A stretch of DNA of 64,000 nt from Cypionkella sinensis (GTDB taxonomy: Bacteria; Pseudomonadota; Alphaproteobacteria; Rhodobacterales; Rhodobacteraceae): contig NZ_JBHRTO010000001.1 of the NCBI RefSeq assembly GCF_042646385.1, positions 2,480,001 to 2,544,000 of the forward strand, in the 5' to 3' direction. Below are positions 59,867 to 64,000 of this stretch, piece after piece (position 1 is the first letter of the stretch; every line of letters starts with the position of its first letter). A model generated the notes under the pieces. It was given only the letters and a program-made list of their open reading frames with translations, did no database searches and had not been told where the DNA came from. Made by a program: the position numbers and the translations under genes.

Positions 59867-61369
59867 TCAAAGGAACGCAGTCTCTTCAAAGCTGCGCAAC
59901 TTGCGGCTGTGGATCCGCTCGATTGGCATATCGCGCAGGCGCTCCATCGCGCGGATGCCGATTTGCAGATGGCGGCTGACTTGGGTCTTGTAGAACTCGC
60001 TGGCCATGCCGGGCAGCTTCAACTCGCCGTGCAGGGGTTTGTCGGACACACAAAGCAGCGTGCCGTAGGGCACCCGGAAGCGGAAGCCGTTGGCGGCGAT
60101 GGTGGCGGATTCCATATCCAGTGCGATGGCGCGGGATTGCGACAGGCGCTGGACAGGGCCGGATTTGTCGCGCAGTTCCCAATTGCGGTTGTCGATGGTG
60201 GCGACGGTGCCGGTGCGCATGATGCGTTTCAGCTCGTAGCCTTCCAGTTGGGTGACTTCGGCCACCGCCTCTTGCAGGGCGATCTGAATCTCGGCCAGCG
60301 CCGGGATCGGCACCCAGACGGGCAGATCGTCATCCAGCACGTGATCCTCGCGCAGGTAAGCGTGGGCGAGGCAGAAATCGCCCAAGGACTGGCTGTTGCG
60401 CAGGCCCGCGCAATGGCCGACCATCAGCCAGGCATGCGGGCGCAGCACGGCGATGTGGTCGGTGGCGGTTTTGGCGTTGGAGGGGCCGACGCCAATATTG
60501 ACCAAGGTGATGCCATTCCCATCTGCGCGCTTCAGGTGATAGGTCGGCATCTGCGGCGTTTTGGTCGAGGGCAGGATCACGCCATCGGGCGTGGTGATTT
60601 CCTGATTTCCGGTGGCGACAAAGCTGGTGTAGCCGGTGTCTTCGTCGGCGAGGGCGGTACGGGCGTAGGCTTCGAACTCGTCCACGTAGAACTGATAGTT
60701 GGTGAACAGCACGTGGTTCTGGAAATGCGTCGCATCGGTGGCGGTGTAATGCGACAGCCGCGCAAGGCTGTAATCAACGCGCTGTGCGGTGAACGGCGCA
60801 AGCGGTTGCGAGCCGTCGACGTTGTGAGTGCGGGTGCCGTTGACGATATCGTCGTTGGTGGTGGCCAGATCGGGCACGTCGAACACATCGCGCAAGGAAA
60901 ACTCCAGCACGCCTTCCTGCGGGACAGAGACCAGCGGGTTGCCTGCGACGGCGAAATGCACCGGGATTGGCGTGTCGGAATAGCCGATCTGCACGGCGAC
61001 ATTGTGGTTGTGCATAAGCAGGCCGATCTGCTGGATCAGATAGTTGCGGAACAGATCGGGGCGGGTGACAGAGGTGGCATAGGTGCCGGGGCTTGCGACA
61101 TGGCCAAAGGCCAAACGGCTGTCGGTCTTGATGTGGCTGCTGACCGTCAGGCGGATTTCGGGGTAGAAGGCGCGCAGGCGGGTGGCGGGTTTTGACCCGG
61201 TTACTGCGGCGCTGAAATGGTGGGACAGAAAACCGATCGCGTCGGCGTAAAGCGCCTCGAGCCGGTCAACGGCGGCGGCGGCATCGGTGAAGGAGTCGTG
61301 GTTGGTGGTGGTGGGCGTCAGAGCGGGTTCATCGTGCATCATATCATCTTCTTCATTTTGATCGGGCAT
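59867..61369 (-). CDS. amn: AMP nucleosidase
   Basis: A 500-residue enzyme that hydrolyses AMP to adenine and ribose-5-phosphate. N-terminal regulatory domain (about residues 25-190) and C-terminal nucleosidase-phosphorylase domain with VGPSNAKTATDHIAVLRPHAWLMVGHCAGLRNSQSLGDFCLAHAYLREDHVLDDDLP and ALDMESATIAANGFRFRVPYGTLLCVSDKPLHGELKLPG. Length fits. The true start may be 61342 or 61339 (MMHDEP); the first ATG has no clear ribosome binding site. Downstream of it lies HU. Confidence 0.93.
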   Translation of the reverse strand: MPDQNEEDDMMHDEPALTPTTTNHDSFTDAAAAVDRLEALYADAIGFLSHHFSAAVTGSKPATRLRAFYPEIRLTVSSHIKTDSRLAFGHVASPGTYATSVTRPDLFRNYLIQQIGLLMHNHNVAVQIGYSDTPIPVHFAVAGNPLVSVPQEGVLEFSLRDVFDVPDLATTNDDIVNGTRTHNVDGSQPLAPFTAQRVDYSLARLSHYTATDATHFQNHVLFTNYQFYVDEFEAYARTALADEDTGYTSFVATGNQEITTPDGVILPSTKTPQMPTYHLKRADGNGITLVNIGVGPSNAKTATDHIAVLRPHAWLMVGHCAGLRNSQSLGDFCLAHAYLREDHVLDDDLPVWVPIPALAEIQIALQEAVAEVTQLEGYELKRIMRTGTVATIDNRNWELRDKSGPVQRLSQSRAIALDMESATIAANGFRFRVPYGTLLCVSDKPLHGELKLPGMASEFYKTQVSRHLQIGIRAMERLRDMPIERIHSRKLRSFEETAFL

Positions 61370-61471
61370 CTAAGGCCGAAGCGGGCAATTTCGCAAGTGA
61401 AGTCTTGATGACACGGGCTTGCGGCGAACTGGGGTCTTGCGAAGCGGTGGGCGGGCAGGAATAAAGGCGGG

Positions 61472-62302
61472 ATGAAAACCTTGCTTTCCCTTGGACATGG
61501 CTATTCGGCGGCGGCGCTGGCGGCGTTGCTGATCCCGCTGGGGTGGCGGGTGATCGGCACCACGCAAACCCCGGACCGGATTGCGGATTTGCGCGCACAA
61601 GGGGTGGAGCCGCTGCTGTGGCCCTGCGATATTGGGCCTGCGCTGGGAGAGGCGACGCATATTCTGGCCTCGGCCGCGCCGGATGGGTCGGGCGACCCTT
61701 TCCTGCATGCAGTGCGTGATCTGATCATGGCGGCGCGGGCGGAATGGGTGGGCTATCTTTCGACCACCGCCGTCTATGGTGATCATCAGGGCGGCTGGGT
61801 GGACGAGGAAACCCCGGTCAAACCGCAATCGGGGCGGGCGGTGGCGCGCGTGCTGGCAGAGCGGCAATGGCTGGCCACGGGCTTGCCGGTGCAGGTGTTC
61901 CGGCTGGCGGGCATTTATGGCCCCGGTCGTGGCCCGTTTGAGAAAGTGCGCGACGGGTCGGCGCGGCGGGTGATCAAGGCGAACCAAGTGTTCAGCCGGA
62001 TTCATGTGGCGGATATTGCCGAGACTTTGCTGGCGTCGATCCGGCACCCTGACCCCGGTGCGATCTATAACGTCTGCGATGACAACCCTGCCCCGCCCGA
62101 GGATGTGCTGTCTTATGCGGCGGCATTGCTGGGATACCCCGAGCCGCCCACGGTGCTGTTCGAGGAGGCCGAAATGTCGCCGATGCAGATCAGTTTCTAT
62201 TCGGAATCCAAGCGGGTTCGGAATGACAAGATCAAACGCGATCTGGGCGTGAAGCTGAATTTTCCGACCTATCAGGATGGCTTGCGCGGGCTGTTGGACT
62301 AG
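61472..62302 (+). CDS. NAD(P)-dependent epimerase/SDR-family protein (YeeZ-like)
   Basis: A 276-residue Rossmann-fold protein of the extended SDR/YeeZ group. Glycine motif GHGYSAAAL (residues 8-16), YLSTTAVYGDHQGGWVDE and VFRLAGIYGPGRGP are typical of sugar epimerase-like proteins; a canonical YxxxK is not obvious. AGGCGGG lies before the ATG. Possibly in a run with the DUF1349 and TetR genes (45-base gap). Substrate unknown. Confidence 0.85.
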   Translation: MKTLLSLGHGYSAAALAALLIPLGWRVIGTTQTPDRIADLRAQGVEPLLWPCDIGPALGEATHILASAAPDGSGDPFLHAVRDLIMAARAEWVGYLSTTAVYGDHQGGWVDEETPVKPQSGRAVARVLAERQWLATGLPVQVFRLAGIYGPGRGPFEKVRDGSARRVIKANQVFSRIHVADIAETLLASIRHPDPGAIYNVCDDNPAPPEDVLSYAAALLGYPEPPTVLFEEAEMSPMQISFYSESKRVRNDKIKRDLGVKLNFPTYQDGLRGLLD

Positions 62303-62347
62303 GCCTTGCGCGCGCGTGACGTCTTACCCCTTTTGGCGGAGTTTGCG

Positions 62348-62914
62348 ATGGACTGGGATAGGTTGCAGTGGCTGAACCCTCCGGCAGCGGTGGCGCTGAA
62401 GGGTGGCGCGTTGCATGTGACAACGGGTGATCAGACCGATTTCTGGCACGGCACCTATTACGGCTTTCAGCACCACAATGGGCACTTTCTGCACCAGCCC
62501 GCGCCTGCGGAGTTCAGTGTTGAGACCACGCTGCGGGCGGATTTCTCGCAGCAGTATGATCAGGCCGGATTGATGATAAGGGCCGATGCGACGCATTGGG
62601 TGAAATGCGGGATCGAGTTTGTCGGCGGCGTGGCCTATCTGGCGGTTGTCGTGACCAATGGCATGTCGGATTGGTCGCAGATGCCGCTGCCGCGGTTTGA
62701 TGGCCGATTGCGGCTGCGGCTGACGCGGGTGCGCGATGCGGTCTGGGTGCAGTATCTGGAAGCGGATGCGTGGAAGATGCTGCGGCTGGCGTATTTCCCA
62801 CCGGAACTGACTGTGGATGCCGGGGTGATGTGCTGCTCGCCCTCTCGTGCGGGGCTGAGGGTGGTGTTTGAGGCGGTGGCGCTGGGTGTGCCTGTTTCGA
62901 CGGAAGCCTACTGA
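62348..62914 (+). CDS. DUF1349-family protein
   Basis: A 188-residue cytoplasmic protein with a beta-jellyroll DUF1349 (concanavalin-like) pattern: FWHGTYYGFQHHNGHFLH, FSVETTLRADFSQQYDQAGLMIRADATHWVKCGIEF. Function unknown. GGAG before ATG at 62348; 14 extra codons rejected. Its stop is immediately followed by the TetR-family ATG. Confidence 0.85.
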   Translation: MDWDRLQWLNPPAAVALKGGALHVTTGDQTDFWHGTYYGFQHHNGHFLHQPAPAEFSVETTLRADFSQQYDQAGLMIRADATHWVKCGIEFVGGVAYLAVVVTNGMSDWSQMPLPRFDGRLRLRLTRVRDAVWVQYLEADAWKMLRLAYFPPELTVDAGVMCCSPSRAGLRVVFEAVALGVPVSTEAY

Positions 62915-63523
62915 ATGACCAAACCGCCGCGGAAACTGTCGCGTGAGGCCCGGCGCGTGCAACTGATCGAGGCCACCATCGAGGTGTTGGCGATCAAGGG
63001 TTACGCGCGGGTGACGATGAGCGATGTGGCGGTGCAGGCCGGGCTGTCGCATGGGTTGGTGAACTTTCATTTCCAGTCGAAAGAGTTGTTGCTGGCCGAA
63101 ACGCTGACGTATCTGGCCGATGAATATGTGCAGAACTGGCAGGCGGCACTGGCGGCGGCTCCGCCCGATCCTGCCGCGCAACTGGATGCGCTGATCCGCG
63201 CCGATTTCACGGCAGAGTTGTGCACGCCACAGCGGCTGGCGGCGTGGTGTGCGTTTTGGGGCGAGGCGCAGAGCCGGCCGCTCTATCAAGAGAAATGCGG
63301 CGCGAATAATGCCGAATATGTCACCCGGCTGGAGGGATTGTGCGCGGCGCTGCTGGGGCCCGCGGGCAAGCCTGTGCGGGTGGCGCGGGCGATCCGGGTG
63401 GCGAGCGAGGGTTTGTGGATGGATCTGGTGACGCAGGCCGAGCCTTACAGCGTCGATGAGGCGCTGGAGACTTTGCTGGACGTGGCGGCGGCGTTTTTCC
63501 CGAAAGCCTTCACGCGGGCGTGA
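62915..63523 (+). CDS. TetR-family regulator (BetI-like)
   Basis: A 202-residue repressor with an N-terminal HTH (about residues 14-60: RRVQLIEATIEVLAIKGYARVTMSDVAVQAGLSHGLVNFHFQSKELLL) resembling BetI, and a helical ligand domain with LAAWCAFWGEAQSRPLYQEKCG. BetI controls choline-glycine betaine genes; no bet genes lie in the window, so the target is unknown. ATG directly after the DUF1349 stop. Confidence 0.88.
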   Translation: MTKPPRKLSREARRVQLIEATIEVLAIKGYARVTMSDVAVQAGLSHGLVNFHFQSKELLLAETLTYLADEYVQNWQAALAAAPPDPAAQLDALIRADFTAELCTPQRLAAWCAFWGEAQSRPLYQEKCGANNAEYVTRLEGLCAALLGPAGKPVRVARAIRVASEGLWMDLVTQAEPYSVDEALETLLDVAAAFFPKAFTRA

Positions 63524-63538
63524 GATTTTTCGGCGCAA

Positions 63539-63693
63539 GGGGTTGAACCCCGGTCATGCCACCCTAACTGTGGAGGGCGAGACGGGCCCCTCTGACGATG
63601 TTTCATCGTGATGTCGGATCGCATCGAGTGCGCTCGATGTCATGCCCGTGTGCTTTGGCTGACTTCTGGCGTTTGTGCAAAACAGAGGACAGT
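63539..63693 (+). promoter_or_regulatory. Structured 5' leader of terC, candidate riboswitch
   Basis: Base-paired elements in order: GGGG-TTGAA-CCCC (63539-63551); GAGGG (63573-63577) with CCCTC (63588-63592); ACGATG-TTT-CATCGT (63595-63609); CATCGAG-TGCG-CTCGATG (63622-63639); and a closing helix ACGGGC (63582-63587) with GCCCGT (63644-63649) around the last two hairpins. TerC/Alx genes are often preceded by metal-sensing (yybP-ykoY) or other cis-regulatory RNAs; which class this is was not determined. AGAGGA is the ribosome binding site. Confidence 0.6.
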
Positions 63694-64000
63694 ATGGACA
63701 TTATCACTTCACTATTTTTGGGCACTCCGATCTGGATGTGGCTGACCTTTATCACCATCGTGTTGGTGCTGCTGGCGGCTGACCTTGGGTTGGTCAACAA
63801 CGGCGACCAAGAGATCGGTGTGGCGAAAAGCCTGCGCTTGTCGGCGGTGTATATCGCGCTGGGTGTGGCGTTTTCGGGCTTTGTCTATTGGCAGATGGGA
63901 TCGGAAGCCACCGCGCAGTATCTGACGGCGTTTGTGGTGGAAAAGACCCTCGCGATGGACAACGTGTTTGTTATCGCGTTGATTTTCAGCAGTTTTGCCA
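63694..64000 (+). CDS. TerC/Alx-family membrane protein, N-terminal part
   Basis: First 102 residues of a TerC-family integral membrane protein, truncated by the window end. Helices about residues 10-30 and 48-66; the ADLG and EKTLAMDNVFVIALIF segments are TerC signatures, the latter with the conserved Asp. Family members are about 320 residues and are linked to tellurite, manganese export or pH stress. AGAGGA before the ATG. Controlled probably by the structured leader upstream. Confidence 0.88.
   Translation, partial: MDIITSLFLGTPIWMWLTFITIVLVLLAADLGLVNNGDQEIGVAKSLRLSAVYIALGVAFSGFVYWQMGSEATAQYLTAFVVEKTLAMDNVFVIALIFSSFA

Noticed and set aside
59810..61195. 461-codon plus-strand ORF opposite AMP nucleosidase
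   Set aside because: Gly/Val-rich shadow frame of the well-conserved nucleosidase.

Overview
The window is GC-rich, tightly packed alphaproteobacterial DNA, most likely from the Rhodobacterales (Rhodobacteraceae). Three things point there: the flagellin regulators FlaF and FlbT, CtrA-like boxes (TTAA-N7-TTAA type) at flagellar promoters, and a gene order like the CtrA-dependent 'Fla2' flagellum known from Cereibacter/Rhodobacter. No rRNA, tRNA, CRISPR array, insertion sequence or prophage was seen.

Layout. (1) 1-3779: the 3' part of xylose isomerase, then a convergent aldolase / Gfo-Idh-MocA dehydrogenase / PfkB kinase operon behind a perfect LacI-type operator. (2) 3925-6062: an M20 peptidase and a GntR-FCD regulator, with a dyad plus CtrA-like element between their 3' ends. 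(3) 6063-15013: a type I secretion locus made of a 1264-residue BapA-like Ig-repeat surface protein, a TolC-family lipoprotein, a LapB-like ABC exporter and an HlyD adaptor. A terminator-like hairpin lies in the adhesin leader. (4) 15103-46039: about 31 kb with nearly a whole flagellum: motB flgE flgK flgL flgI; fliP fliN fliH fliF (reverse); fliL, an unknown gene, motE, motA, a large periplasmic motor protein, a lytic transglycosylase, flhA fliR flhB and a FliJ-like gene; a long reverse operon flgB flgC fliE fliQ flgF flgG flgA flgH fliL2; fliI; flagellin with flaF, flbT and a DUF1217 gene; flgJ flgN; fliK flgD. The C-ring genes fliG and fliM are absent from the window. (5) 46040-51092: ubiE-ubiB, mutM, an enoyl-CoA hydratase and corA. 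(6) 51338-57914: a probable amine or amino-acid catabolic locus (Tm-1-like protein, aldehyde dehydrogenase, APC permease, IclR regulator, class III aminotransferase). (7) 58009-64000: a WYL regulator, GST, HU, AMP nucleosidase, an SDR protein, a DUF1349 protein, a TetR regulator, and the start of a TerC-family membrane protein behind a long structured leader.

How the genes work together. The flagellar block supplies export gate, ATPase, rod, rings, hook, filament, stator and the alphaproteobacterial post-transcriptional flagellin control pair. The adjacent type I secretion locus would make a large surface adhesin, so attachment and motility genes sit side by side. The most interesting non-coding signals are the two copies of a GGTCCC-N5-GGGACC dyad paired with a TTAA-N7-TTAA box (5295-5366 and 51259-51332), the possible attenuator ahead of the adhesin (6329-6380), the flagellin leader hairpin (42722-42737) and the structured terC leader (63539-63693). 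All functional calls are by reading sequence only; no database search was run.
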